Below, piece after piece: positions 1-12,200 of a DNA stretch of 64,000 nucleotides. This stretch comes from Romanomermis culicivorax (Eukaryota; Nematoda; Enoplea; Mermithida; Mermithidae). A program made the translations under genes and the position numbers. Under the pieces are notes generated by a model. The model did not search any database. It saw nothing but the letters and a program-made list of their open reading frames with translations, and was not told the DNA's origin. Each line of letters begins with the position of its first letter. The first letter of the stretch is position 1. The DNA is taken from assembly GCA_963922205.1 (NCBI GenBank), contig CAWUHX010000037.1, forward strand, positions 1,426,001 through 1,490,000, given 5' to 3'.

Positions 1-1134
1 CAGCATCTCGCGCCTGCGGCATGTACACTGGCTCATCGCACAAAGGTGTTTGGTTTACAAAAGCTTATGGAAATACGTCCTGGCTTTTATAGCACTAACC
101 AAACACTGGAGGTGATGTACTCATGGTGCTGCAATGACGTCTGCAAGACAGTGACTAACCTCTTCATCGAGGAGGGACAAGTCGCTTCGTGAGATGGCAC
201 TACAGCTCTAAGTACCTTAGGAGATGTAGGTGGATGCAGTCCCACTGCAGGTCAATGCACTACTCTCGACGGGGTAATTGTTTGGCCTGCCACAAACTTT
301 ACAGCACAGTGTCATTGTCGCCCACAGGGTAATTACACTGCGTCTGTATCAGGGAACCACATCATCATCGATGATTTGCAGGTTGCCCTAAAGATCCTGG
401 GAAACTCTCGTGTGTTTCGGCTGTGTCCTGACCTCCGGTCGAATACAGTAAGAACGGATCAGGGTCTTCTTCTACGCATCCATGGAAGATTTAATTTTAC
501 CCAAAGGTTGTTCGGATTGGCAAAGGACTCCGTCCCTGACCCCGTCAACGCCAAACTGAACTACCTGGCTCAGCAGATCAAGGAGTCGGAAATTAACAAT
601 TTTCGATTCATGTGGCTTGAATTGTGTTCACACGCTCAACGCTACCTTGATCTGACTTGGCAGTTGCTTCATTTTGACCCTACACTAGGAGCCCTGGCAT
701 TCCTCCAAAGGAATGATCTGATGGCGGAATTTACGGGTGAAGCACTGACGATATGGCCGTGTCAAAAGGTCAAGGCCACTTATGTCTACCATTCGTACCA
801 ATTGGGGGACACCTGTTACAAGTATCTACCCGTACAGGTTGGCGGTACCATTTATTTTGCCACCCCCGGTGGCCCAGATCTCACTAAATTCAGTCCGAAG
901 GTGCCGTGTGACCACCACTTCACAGGGATTTTCCGAAATCACTCTGGCTGGTTTACTGAGTCTGGCACGGTTCATGTGAGCCACATTCCGCTTGAGCTGT
1001 TCTGGAAACAGCGCTTCAACGTCACTCACTTTGACGCTCGTGCGCTCTTCCATGATCAGTTGGTGATGACCCTTCAAGTTTTGCTTTCTTTAAACAGTAC
1101 GTTTACAAGACTGAACAAATTGAAGCGGTCTTAA
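1..1134 (+). pseudogene. Env-like (glycoprotein-like) region, 5'-incomplete, broken
   Basis: The open frame from 1 is interrupted by TGA at 190-192, then stays open from 193 to the stop at 1132-1134. There is no start between 193 and 375, so the ATG at 376 is probably internal. Visible features are paired cysteines (WCCND at about 124-138, GGC/AGQC near 232-258, CPD near 424), N-glycosylation sequons (NFT, NYT, NHS, NVT) and the stretch CDHHFTGIF. These are conserved in the copies at 25581-26690 (-) and 37391-38345 (+). A membrane segment follows in the next frame (about 1320-1405), so the predicted product is a membrane-anchored ectodomain. I cannot assign it to a known Env family; calling it Env-like rests on cysteines, glycosylation sites and topology. 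Near 1056-1080 homology continues in another frame, so this copy is frameshifted. Confidence 0.7.
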
Positions 1135-4100
1135 ACGGGTTGGTAAACTATACCACTGGTCTATCCCTCCAACCAGATACTATTTATCAAGCGGTTGCAG
1201 GGGTAGGAACTGACATCAAATCTTCACTGGAAGGTGTTGGTCTGGCAGCAAACCATGTGATTACTGGCCAACAGCACAACCTCCTGCAGGGCTTACAGTC
1301 TCTCTTGAGTGGACCAGTGCAGTTGATCTTTAACACACTCATTGCCCTGGCAGTATTGGCCGGTACAGGATTTCTCATCTACGTTGGGATCTCCTATTAC
1401 CTCAGTTACCGCCTGCGGAAAAGACAGGTTCGGTTTGTTAGCCAATACTCTCCGTTGAACCTCCACCGGAAAGTTCAACATTGGGTAGGTTCTCATTACG
1501 TACAGAACGATGTCCCAACTCAGTTAGACAGGATCACTCCATGTTTTGTCGTACTAGTTGACCACAAGGAAACTCCTGCTTTCCTTGATACTGGTTGCCC
1601 ACGGACTATCATTAGTCAACGCCTTCACAAAGCGCTGATCAAAGAAAGTCCGAAGGCGGCGATGGCTTTCCAGCAACATCACGACTTTAACCTGTTGATG
1701 AGTATCAATGGTAAAGCTGTCCCTACTCTCCTTTCAGGACCGTACGAGATCATGTTGCCTGGAACCCATCAGCCACATACAAGAGTGGATATACATCTCC
1801 ATGTGTATAAGACTACATCTCCTTTCTGGGCACCGGTCGATCTGATTCTCCGATTGGACTTCCTCGAACAATTCCAGAATATTAGGTTTGACTACCAACA
1901 ACATGTCTGTCGATTGAATGGGGTAGAATTACCCCTTCTCTTGACCACAGCTGAGATTGATCAGGTCGATCCCTGGTGGGAGAAAGCATGTTCACTATCA
2001 AGGGCCTCGTACCGGTCCGGGTCCCGATCAAGATCAAGGACTTCGTCCATTTCTCGGCCACCCTGGCGAGCCTCCTCAGTTGCCTCATCACGTGGGTCGA
2101 CCAGAGGAAGCCGGACTTCTTCTAGATGGGCTAGTAGTCATTTTATGGCCAGGTCAGGATCAAACTGTCCTAGGCCACTGCCTGGAAATTCTCCAGTTAC
2201 ACTAGAGAAAGGCCGGTTTCGCGAGCCTAGTGATTCTGATGCACCTGCATCCCCTGTACTAGAGGTGCCACCACTCTCTGATGCTGAGGTCGAATCACTA
2301 GGAGCTACTCAGAGCTCCGGAGAAAGATCAGATCATGTACTCACTGTTCAGGTCAATCCTACTCCTAGGACCAATCCAGAAGCCTCGGTTGGTTATGCTC
2401 TGGTAGGACTACTCCGACGCACTGGTTTGCCAATACCAAGGCGAACCAATGCGCCAGAGTCGAGCTTTGATGACTCTGTGCCTGACCCAGGTCATGTAGT
2501 ATCAGCTTTCTACCCCACTGAAATGAGGACCCCCCATATCAAGGTTCTACTGAACAATTGGGTAGAGGCCAAAGCTCTAATTGATACAGGGGCAGTTTTC
2601 TCGCTCCTGGATCACAAGTTGGCGGTTCAGTTACCCGACTTGACACTCACAGAGACTAGGGCTCATCCCATAGCAGCCAATGGGTCTCCGATCCTACTGC
2701 TAGGCGCTGCCTATGTCACGGTGACAGTGGCTGATGTCTCTGAACAGATTCAGGTCCAAGTTCAAGAGAATTGTTCGGCTGAACTGGTCTTGGGGACGAA
2801 CTTCCTCGGACGGTTCAATTGCATCAGCTTAAACTGGGAGAAATTCTTTCTCCAGTTCAAGGATTTCGGGGTTCCGTGTGAGGGCCTCATTCACAATCCA
2901 CCTTCTGCTCGTGGGGCACTACCCTTGCAGGAGTTGATTGTCCTTGAGCCTCGCTCGCTAACGCAATTCACTGCACCAGTACCCGCATTGTATGCAACTG
3001 TACCCGAGGTAGCTTTCTTTCCTAAGCCTCTTTTGGGACAGCAACGCAGTGTGTACTTTGCTGGTACTGTGAGTACTGTGACCAATGGTCGCATACCCCT
3101 ACAGGTAGTTAACCCGAGTACACACTCAGTGGTTCTCTACCCCCACACGACCATCGGTCATGTGCAGATGCATACTGATTCCTCACAGGGATCGGCGGTC
3201 AAGTCTGATACCATTCTTGACCATAAGTGGGTTGAGGTCAATGCTGTGATATCCTCAGATATCTCCTCACAGGATAAAGCAGCGCTGCTCGACCTGCTGG
3301 TCGCATTTACTGACCTCTACGCTATTGATGAAAAGGACATGGGTTCCACTGACCTTGTGCACCACGAGATCAGCACGGGTGACGCTCGCCCAGTCCGCCG
3401 TTTCCCTTACCGCACCACGCCCAAGGAAAAGGATCTCATCATACAAGAAGTCAAAGCGCTCCAGGAAAAAGGCATTATTCGCCCTAGTACCTCACCCTGG
3501 GCTACTAACACCATCCTGGTTCGCAAGAAAAATGGGTCACACCGGATGCGTGTTGATTTTCGTGGTCATAATGAGGTTACGAAAAAGGATGTTTATCCTC
3601 TCCCACGGATTGATGACATCCTGGACACACTCAAGGGTATGAAATACTTTACTACCCTTGACCAGGCTAATGCCTACTGGTCTATACCTATTGCCGAGGC
3701 AGACAAAGAGAAAACGGCATTTAATACGCCTATTGGACTTTATGAGTTCAACTATCTGCCTTTTGGTCTCTGCAATGCCCCTGGGACGTTTCAATGCCTC
3801 ATGGATCTGCTTCTTACAGGATTGCAGTGGCGCACTGCACTGACCTATCTCGATGACATCTTGGTGTTCGGGAACTCTCACACCCAGATGCTTGAGCGCC
3901 TGATGGATGTGTTTACGCGTCTCCGTCAGGGTGGAATGAAGCTCAGACTGAGCAAGTGCAAGTTTTCGCACTCCGAGGTAGAATATCTCAGGTACCGCAT
4001 CTCACAGAAGGGTCTCAAGCTGGATAAAGTCAAATTGACCGCCTTCCAGGATTTACCCATTCCACAAAATGCTAAAGACATCAAGTCTTTTCTTGGTCTT

Positions 4101-5405
4101 GTGTCCTATTATAGGCGTTTCATCCCTGGTTGTGCTCAGCTCAGCGAGCCGCTGACCAAGCTCTTACGGAAGGAAGTTACCTTCCAGTGGTCAAAACCTC
4201 AGCAAGCGGCGTTCGACGAACTCCGAAGGCTGTTGCTGAACCCTCCTGTCCTACGCCATCCGGACTTTACGAAATCCTTCATACTTTTAACTGATGCAAG
4301 TATTTCGGGGATAGGAGCGGTTCTAAGCCAGTTAGACGAAAATGGATACGACCATCCTGTTGCGTACGCCAGTAGAGGGTTAACAGCAGCTGAGAAAAAC
4401 TACACTATTACGGAGTTAGAGACTCTTGCTGTTGTCCATTTTGTTAAGCACTTTCGGCCTTACCTCTTTCAACATGAGGTGGTCGTCCAGACCGACTACA
4501 CTGCTGTTAAGGCTGTGTTAGAGAAACCGAACCCTTCGTCCCGGATAGCTCGGTGGGGCCTCGTGTTAGCCGAATTCAAACTGCCTATTCGGCCGCGAAA
4601 AAAGCAGTCTAATGGTAATGCCGATGCATTATCACGCCTTCCCGATCCTAATTCCCTTGCCGGGGAGAGTATTGACGATATTCCCCTATACAGACCCGAG
4701 GGAGAAGTTATGATGATATCCGATGGTGCGCAGCACCTGGCGAATTCAACCCAAAGGACCACCAATGGTGTGCAGCACCTGGCTAGGTCTGAGTCTTATG
4801 TAGAGATATCACAGGATGCGCAGCACCATGACCTTCTCGCAACTCAGTTTGAGGATCCAGAACTAGCCTCCATTCTTAGGTCACTAAAACCCTACGGTGA
4901 TCAGAATGATGTTAATGGCTACCACCTGTTGGATAACATCCTTCAGAAGTGGACAGGCGAGTCCAACAAGATTGTTGTCCCTCGCTCAATGGTAACTACC
5001 ATTATTGAGGCTCACCACAATGACATTCTTGCTGGGCACTTTGGTGCAAAACGTACCACGAGGCTTATAGCCCGCAGGTACCATTGGCCTTCCCTCAGTC
5101 AGGACGTCGAGTCCTTTTGTCAGCGGTGTGATCTTTGCCAACGGAATAAAGTCGCAAGACAAAAGACCTGTGCAACTCTGAAACCGATCTCCATTACGGG
5201 TCCATTTCACCGAGTCAGTGTCGACTGTATGGGACCAATGACCACTAGTGAAAGTGGAAACCAATTTATTGTAGTCTTTATAGACTACTTTACTAAATGG
5301 GTCGAAGCTTCCGCTACTCCGGACATCACTGTGCAAACCATAGCTCGACTCTATTGTTACACAAATTGTCTGCAGACATGGGGCACCGCAGATCCTTCAG
5401 TCTGA
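1056..5405 (+). pseudogene. pol: Pol polyprotein: membrane segment, two retropepsin-like domains, RT, RNase H, integrase N-terminal part
   Basis: The frame opens at 1056 and runs to TGA at 5403-5405. There is no real ATG near 1140 (that codon is TTG), which suggests the frame continues from the glycoprotein region. Numbering residues from 1140: a hydrophobic segment at about 61-88; a first aspartic-protease-like domain with DTG at 150-152 and LILRLDFL at 235-242; a Ser/Arg-rich linker at about 285-340; a second protease domain with DTG at 482-484 and LVLGTNFL at 549-556; RT at about 755-960 with YLDD at 903-906; RNase H at about 1045-1165 with TDAS, TELET, TDY and NADALSR; an integrase zinc finger at about 1292-1333 (HH, H, CxxC); and the first integrase Asp in VDCMGPM. 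The frame then shifts, and the integrase continues at 5434. Confidence 0.9.
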
Positions 5406-6183
5406 TCATGGTACTGATTTCACATCCAAACTGATGACTGAAATCACGGCCATTTGTCCAACTAAGAAAATCCACTCCACCGCTTATCATCCCATGACAA
5501 ACGGAGAAGTGGAAAGAGCTAATCAAACGCTAGCTACAGGGTTACGTATGTATGTCCACCAAGGTCATACTGATTGGGATGAACACCTGCTGTACTCTGT
5601 GTTCGCTGTCAACATTAGCATGAATGAGTCCACAGGGTATTCACCCTTTGAGCTCATGTATGGTCGTACACCCATGCTACCTGTTGATGCAGCGCTCTCA
5701 TTCAACCCACCGGCCCATATCATAGATGTTTCTACTTATGATATGGAGGTCAAACGGCATTTTACAAATGCCTTGACCTTGATCCAGAGCAGAATTGAGA
5801 GATCACAGGCGGCTTATGCACAGTCTTACGATCACATGGCACGAGATGTCTCTTACAAAGTTGGGGATCAGGTGCTCAAACTGCGCACCACCAGAAAACG
5901 TGGTCTAATGCCCAAACTTTTGCCCATTTATGATGGACCCTACTTTGTCACGAATGTGGCATATCCCAATGTCGCTATTCGACTTGAGACTGCTCAAGAA
6001 GATACTGTGCATGTCAATCAGCTTAGATGCTACGTGTCACCTGCTCAGCCTACAGAAGAAGAGGAGATACCTTCCACTTCACAGGTCATCGAGACGGCAC
6101 CTTTGTTGATTCCCTCAACAAACAGAGATTTTACACAAGATCTTGTTGACCCATATCTTGATGCAGAGGTCTCCGACCCGTAA
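5376..6183 (+). pseudogene. Integrase core C-terminal half and GPY/F tail, continuation of pol after a frameshift
   Basis: After the break near 5360-5375 the integrase reading resumes in the +1-shifted frame, recovering the second catalytic Asp (SDHGTDF, about 5398-5418) and the Glu (NGEVERANQTL, about 5500-5530). With the Asp in the previous frame this completes a D,D-E triad split over two frames. The C-terminal domain has a GPYF-type motif (DGPYFVTN, about 5932-5955), typical of gypsy integrases. The tail is acidic and Ser/Thr-rich and ends with TAA at 6181-6183. No chromodomain is apparent. A single small indel explains the split. Confidence 0.88.
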
Positions 6184-7136
6184 TCAAGTAGCTCTTCTCT
6201 TCTTTACTTACGGACGGGGTCGTCCTTTTTCGATGGACCGCCATGCCCCTCACAGGATACCTACTCCTGTTCCATGCTGGAATAGCAGTGTAAAGAAGAG
6301 AATGAGCAGCGATCAATGCATCTAAACTAATGTATTGCTTCACATTGCAGGCGCATCCATGCGATAGCCTATATCTCGCCTCTAAAATTTTTTCTTTTAG
6401 TCTCGTTTCAGATTTCACAAATCAACCGACAATTGGCAACTTCACTGAAGGGATCAAATGACGTCAGCAACTTCACGCATCTCCAATCGACGTCAGCAAC
6501 TCCACGCAACATCGACACAATTTCACAAACCAAAACGCACCAAAAAACTGCTGGACCATCGACCACTCGCCGTCACCATCACCTGAACGTTTGACCCCTC
6601 ACAGACGCACACAAGGACCAGGACGCCCTTTTTCGAAGGACCGCCGTGTCACGTGCCGACGGATTTCGTCGAACGTCACGTGATTCACATCACAATTTTC
6701 CATTATGTTTTTCGTTACGTTTTGTGTTACAGTAATTTGCATCAATTTTGTGTTTCGTTTTTATACTTTTTACATGCAATTTACGTGTGTACTTTTTATG
6801 TTTATTTCTGTTGCTTTTGTGCACTTTTATTTCCGTTTCGATTTATTATTTTTAATCTCACACGTAGACTACGGTATGTACCCGCTAGTCAAGAATTTCC
6901 ATTAGAGATAAGCTCTCCGAGCTCATCGCTGTAATTAGAGCACAACGTGCACTTCTTATCAGTAAAAACTAGCGACGTTTCGCAATGTGAAACGACTAGT
7001 TGGAAATTCTCACTAGTGACGTTCCTATGTTAAGCATGGAGAGTGAAAACTCGCCCCAATGCTTAACGTTGTGAACTGGAAAATGTCTATGTGATCATAG
7101 GCATCTTCTGCAACGATTTCCGCTGCAGAAGTTAGC
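6184..7136 (+). other. 3' untranslated region of the first gypsy element
   Basis: This stretch has no recognisable coding sequence. It contains two similar segments reading roughly ccttttTCGAtGGACCGCC (near 6226 and 6628) and several short hairpins at about 6950-7080. The short open frames at 6653-6934 are T-rich and look like chance. Confidence 0.6.
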
Positions 7137-7145
7137 TTGGGGGAG
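7137..7145 (+). other. Polypurine tract next to the 3' LTR
   Basis: A short purine run (ttgggggag) sits directly upstream of the TG that begins the LTR. This is where plus-strand DNA priming occurs in LTR retrotransposons. Confidence 0.6.
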
Positions 7146-7728
7146 TGTTAACTCCGCCCAAGGCATACTGTAGTTTATGGAGCCCTTTAAAAGGGCATGT
7201 TTTGTCTTTTTGTCACTCATTCTTGGGCCTAACTGGTTTTGGTCGTTTTTAGCCTTACGTCGCGTTCGCCATCATCAATTTTATTATATTTTATTGTTGT
7301 CAACTGCACCTTGCCGTACGTCAAATAAATTTACATATTTTCGCCCCGGCCTACATACTCGCATCGCCTACAGTAACCCGACCGTTGGAACCCCTCCCCG
7401 TCGCCGTCTATTGTAGAACCCCATCGCCCCTCGCTGAGGAAACGTCCGTTATTGCCACTTGCCAATCAGCAGCCGCCGAACCCCACGCCGAATCACCCGG
7501 ATTCCCGTTCCCGTACATCGCCATCGGTAGGACCCCGTTTGACCCCGGACCCGTCGCCCAGCATCGAGTAATTTGAGAAGAGTTGTCGTAAGTCTTCTCA
7601 GGGGTTATTGTTGTTGAGGGTATATTTGTGGGAGTCTCCCCTAAGCTAGTTTTCCCCCGGAAGGACCCTCAGTTAAGAGAGCCCTCAGACCCTTAAGGTC
7701 AGGGCCAATAAGGGGATTTAGGTTAACA
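7146..7728 (+). repeat. 3' LTR of the first gypsy element
   Basis: Begins TGTTAAC right after the polypurine tract and ends GTTAACA, giving a 7-bp terminal inverted repeat and a 583-bp LTR. A TATA-like TTTAAAA lies at 7186-7192 and an AATAAA polyadenylation signal at 7324-7329, in the order expected of U3-R. The 5' partner is outside the window, so the boundaries rest on the inverted ends and the tract alone. Confidence 0.6.
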
Positions 7729-9228
7729 ATCGGGTCCCCTACAGTATGCCATTTCTCGAATGGCACCGTCCCCCATTCCGGTGAATGAGGATTAGGGATT
7801 GGCACCCCCGACCCGGCCGCGTTGTCCATTATTCTACAGCATTAACCCTAGGACAAGGCCGAGGTACACCATAGGTTTACCTGTGGTAGTACCAGCTGGG
7901 TTGGGTTCCCGAAACAGAAATACATACTGGAGCCACCCCACGGGGTCACAGCATGTCACCTACCGTGTCATGGCCATGTTTCCTATGGGATGTGGTACGG
8001 GTTTTTCCCGTCAATGTGACTGATCACCAATCTGTTTAATGTGACATGGCTCCACTTCTGTTTAATGTGACAAGTTCCTGTCTGCTTATTCCAACAACCC
8101 TGACCATACCGAAGAATACCAAGTTTGCATATTTTTGCTTGTGTGGTTCAATAATATCATGCATTTCTCCTAGCGAGCAATCTGTTCAATATAATCTCTC
8201 AATTAGGATTGATAACTATTTTTACTTGAATCTACTTTGTGCTCAATCTTACAAGAGTTATCAATTTTAAAATCTTCAAATCTGAAAGAAGGGCTGCATA
8301 TCAATCGAGAAAATGAAAAAACAAAATTTCGCGTCATGACTTCCAGTTGATGTTGTAGGACATCGTAATGAAAAAGTCATGCACCATAGTTTGAAGTGAA
8401 AATTGATATAAACGGTAATAACTACCAGAATCTGCACATTTTGTTACCTAAACCAGAATTTTAATACAATCAAAAGCCAAAAACTTGATTTAAAAAACTT
8501 TTTTAAAGTAATCGACGAAAAAACAATTTTTGGCTGAAAAAATCCTTTCTCGAAAACGAAAATTCTGTTGATAAAAAGAACAGTTGGCCATATATCCTAT
8601 CTACTGATGTTACCAAACATAAAATTAGCCATTCGTCAAAATCAAGCTCCGCCTACTTTAAAGCCAATTAGAAATTTGGTGCTGTTGAACATCCCTGGAA
8701 AAGCCCAGGTGCAGGAAATTCAGTTTGACTGAACAGGGCTGATACCGTTAGAGCGCATTGGAAAAAACAAACTGTTTCGGACTAATGTCCCCTGGCCTAC
8801 AACGAACGCGAATTTGAACATAAGAACACTAACCAAGCTGCATCTGATATGTGAATCTGCTCGCCGAGCAAAAGTACGAACGGGACTTCAGTGAGCAGGA
8901 GTAGACCGACCGATTTAAACTCAATATGATTTATGAGCTGGCACAACATTATACATCGCCAAAAATAGTTAACAACAAAAACGAACATTTACAGTCCCCG
9001 CAAAGGCTTGAAGTCGGACAAAAATTTTCAAAAAACGACATTGGGCGTTAAGCAGAATGAATAATCGGGACTATTTTCGGGGATCAACGAAAACTAGACA
9101 CTAACATAGGAGGAAACTGACAATATTTGAAACTTTTTGATATTTTTAAATAATGAAGGAGATAGCTTGGAAAATATGCCTCCTCCTATTTTGAGCGCCA
9201 AAGTTCATAATACGGAGAACACATGTTA
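7729..9228. other. Intergenic sequence without recognised genes
   Basis: Only short, compositionally biased open frames are present. A GC-richer stretch (about 7729-8000) follows the LTR; the remainder is AT-rich. I see no motif, repeat or RNA gene that I can support. Confidence 0.6.
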
Positions 9229-12200
9229 TCAAATTTGACGCGCTTTTTTACTATTCGGCTTCACGCCGAATCTAGCGCTCGTGATGACACCAGCGCCACC
9301 TTGTGTTGACTGCAACAACGGCGGCGGGAAAGTCGGTTGATCGGCGGGCATCGTGCGGCCGATGCCGCGACCGCGGCTGCCCGAGCGTCGTGACGATATG
9401 CCCTGCGACCGCGCTGCCGCCGAAAACGATTTCCAAATCGTACGTTTGAATTCATTGAATTTTTGCAATGCTTCTTGTTCTTCATTGTTGGCGGTCTGCC
9501 AAACGTGATCAGCCGAAAACTCGTCGCGTAATTTCATCAAAATTTTACCACCCATATTTTCGCCGTCCCATAACTGAGTGCGTGACGCTTCGTCGCGCTG
9601 TTTACGCCACCCAGTTCCTAAAAAAATTTTAGTTCGGAGAATGATCTAAATTACCATATTTTGAAATCACATTTCACTCAATCATCATCTTAAATCGACA
9701 GATATATAAATAACCTTGGAGTGACTCATAAAATAAAAAATACCACGGAAAGGATTAGCCAGCTTCGAAGCATACCGAGGTAAAGTAGACTAGCAGAGTA
9801 ATAAATAGAGATGGGACGAATCCTGGATTCGGTCTTTTCTTCTGGATTCAGATTCGACTTCACTGATTTTCCAGAATCGGATTCGGTAGCCTTGCCCAAA
9901 ATTTTAGACCGAGTCCGTTTTTAATTTGAGGTATGTTGGTAAAAATGAGCGAATATGGGCAGCAGTTGGCAGGCGCGTGAATTCGGGTTCCCTGATTTCA
10001 TTAGAAAATGTCAGATTGGCCGGGAAATAATAACTCCATTCAACTCATCCAAGGTCTGGCCCCCTATATCTCAGCCCCAGTGGAGGACAAATGGAGAATA
10101 GTCGTGCCAAACAGGGTATCACAGTTGACATTACTAGAACTCCATTCATCCCATCCAAGGTCTGGCTCCCTATACCTCACCGCCAGTTAAGGATGAATGA
10201 AGAATAGTCGCACCAAAGGTTAGTAACATCAATACCTAGGTATATTCTATGCTTGTCTTTCATTTTTCCGTCCAGCAGGCAGCAACCCACCAGCACATCA
10301 GGCCCGTATTTAGAGAGGGGAAGGGGGGAACTCCCCCTTAAATTTCAATCAATATCATTGTACTTACTTATACACAGGGTGACCAACACTTTCAGAAAAA
10401 AAAATTCCCTGACTTTTCCAGGTTTTCCAGGTTCATTTACGTGAATTTTCCAGGTTTTTTGAGCAGTAAGAAGAAAGGCATTTTACATTACATTTTTATA
10501 AAATGGCAAGGCAATAGGTAACACGCTCAAAAAATTTAGGGCCTGTTTCACTATAGCCACGATCACGCTATAGCCACTGTATCACTATAGCCTCCATATC
10601 ACTACAGCCAATGTATCAGAATAGCCAGTGAGATGGTGGTTGTGGTGATATGGTGGCTATAGTGAGATGGCGGCTCTAGTGCGATGGTGGCTATAGTGAT
10701 ACACAATCAAAATTTATTTCAAAAGAAAGGATACAACTGAAAATAAAAGGAAACAAGTTAAAGAAAGGATACAACTGAAAATAAAAGGAAACAAGGAACA
10801 ACAAAAGGTGATCAGAGAACAGTACCATGAAATACGTTGAAGGAAAAGAAAAGCAAAAAATAAAAACAGACCAGAGAACTGAAATCGAAAAGAGATCAGT
10901 AAAAGAAAGGGTATACAAATTAAAATAGAGGCAAACCAAACTACACTTTCTACATTTAACCGGCATTATAAATAGTATTGTTTCATTACAATAAACAGTT
11001 GTGTCTGTCGCAACAGCAAGAAAAATTTATTCAAAATCATCTCTACAAAAGTTAATTTTTTGAAAATTAGAAGTAAAAAATCAAGTCTTTTTATCACGTG
11101 TTTGATTTTTTAGGTTTTCCAGGTGGTCAAAAATTTTCCCTGACTTTTCCAGGTTTGTTACTCACCCTGTATACATCACAATTCACAAATTAAACTTGCG
11201 TTTTAAAATGGAACATGGTGAAAATTTTCCGGCACACTGCGCCGAATTTTAATTAATTTATAATTTTTCTATATTATTTTAGTGCGATTATCAGCATATT
11301 ATGGATAAAGGTATGATCCTGTGTTGTTTTTCGGCGAATTTAACAAAAAAAAAAGATTTTTCTCGGTTATATCCCCAAAAATCTTTACAAAAATTTTGAC
11401 CTTTGTGTGATTAAAACATTTCTAGTCCAAGTCAAAATTCTTGGTCGTTGAAAAATTAAAATTCTTGGTTGGTTTATTGTAGTTATTGAAAACTCTTATG
11501 CGAACAGATTCGATTCGCAAAACACTCCTAACACGTTTAGAGAAACATTGTGCGATTGATTCAATTTGTGTATACAAATGAATTGGGAATGGAAACTAGT
11601 TACATACGAGTATTATAGACGGAATACAACATTGGCCAATATTCGCAACGAGATCAGTAAATGAAAATCTTGATTACATTTAACCGTCTCAAACATGAAT
11701 ATTTGGAAGAAGATCGCTCATCCACAAACATAAGTCTCGTAAATCATTATTTTTAGCAATTTTTCCAGGAGTTTCCATGATTAGATCAGCTCATGTCTAG
11801 AAACGGTCGACATAAACTGCGCTTACCAAGAGTTTTATCTTGACTTGCGACGGCGATATACATTGATCCACTTTTTATCAATAAATTTCTTATCCAACGG
11901 TGTTGATCGAATTTCAAACGCTGAGCCATCTCCCAAAATTTGGTTTTTTTCGTATCCCAAACGGCTTGATCGAAATTCTCCAACAAGAAACAATGCACGT
12001 CTAATGAAGGAACTACAAAACTTATGACAATTTTGTAATTCTACCTTGACTGCTTTTACAACCTCTTCGGCTTTTCGACTATCTTCGGCTGACAAAATCT
12101 TTTGCATGGCATCTTTGTCGTCGAAAAATTGCGCCATTTTATACCAATAATACCGTTCGCACGATTTATGTTCGGTCCTCGCAGCGTCCTTATAAATTTG

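Larger units (their letters stand above)
1..7728 (+). mobile_element. Ty3/gypsy-type LTR retrotransposon, 3' portion, with glycoprotein-like region upstream of pol
   Basis: The window opens inside this element, so its 5' LTR and gag are not visible. In order it holds a Cys-rich glycoprotein-like region (1-1134), a pol polyprotein frame (1056-5405 and 5434-6183), a 3' untranslated stretch (6184-7136), a polypurine tract and a 583-bp LTR. RT, RNase H and integrase follow the gypsy order. The relative at 20730-29989 shows that gag would precede the glycoprotein region. Three breaks are visible: an in-frame stop at 190-192, a frameshift between about 1056 and 1080, and a frameshift in the integrase core near 5360-5375. 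The element is therefore recently decayed rather than active, although most catalytic motifs persist. Confidence 0.9.

Noticed and set aside
1040-1140. Possible programmed -1 frameshift between the Env-like region and pol
   Set aside because: The relative at 25581 needs a +1 shift and the remnant at 37929-38345 needs none, so the shift is not conserved and decay is simpler.
7799-7815. TGGCACCCCCGACCC resembling a primer-binding site
   Set aside because: The preceding bases do not end a plausible LTR (no CA end), and the LTR defined by inverted ends stops at 7728.
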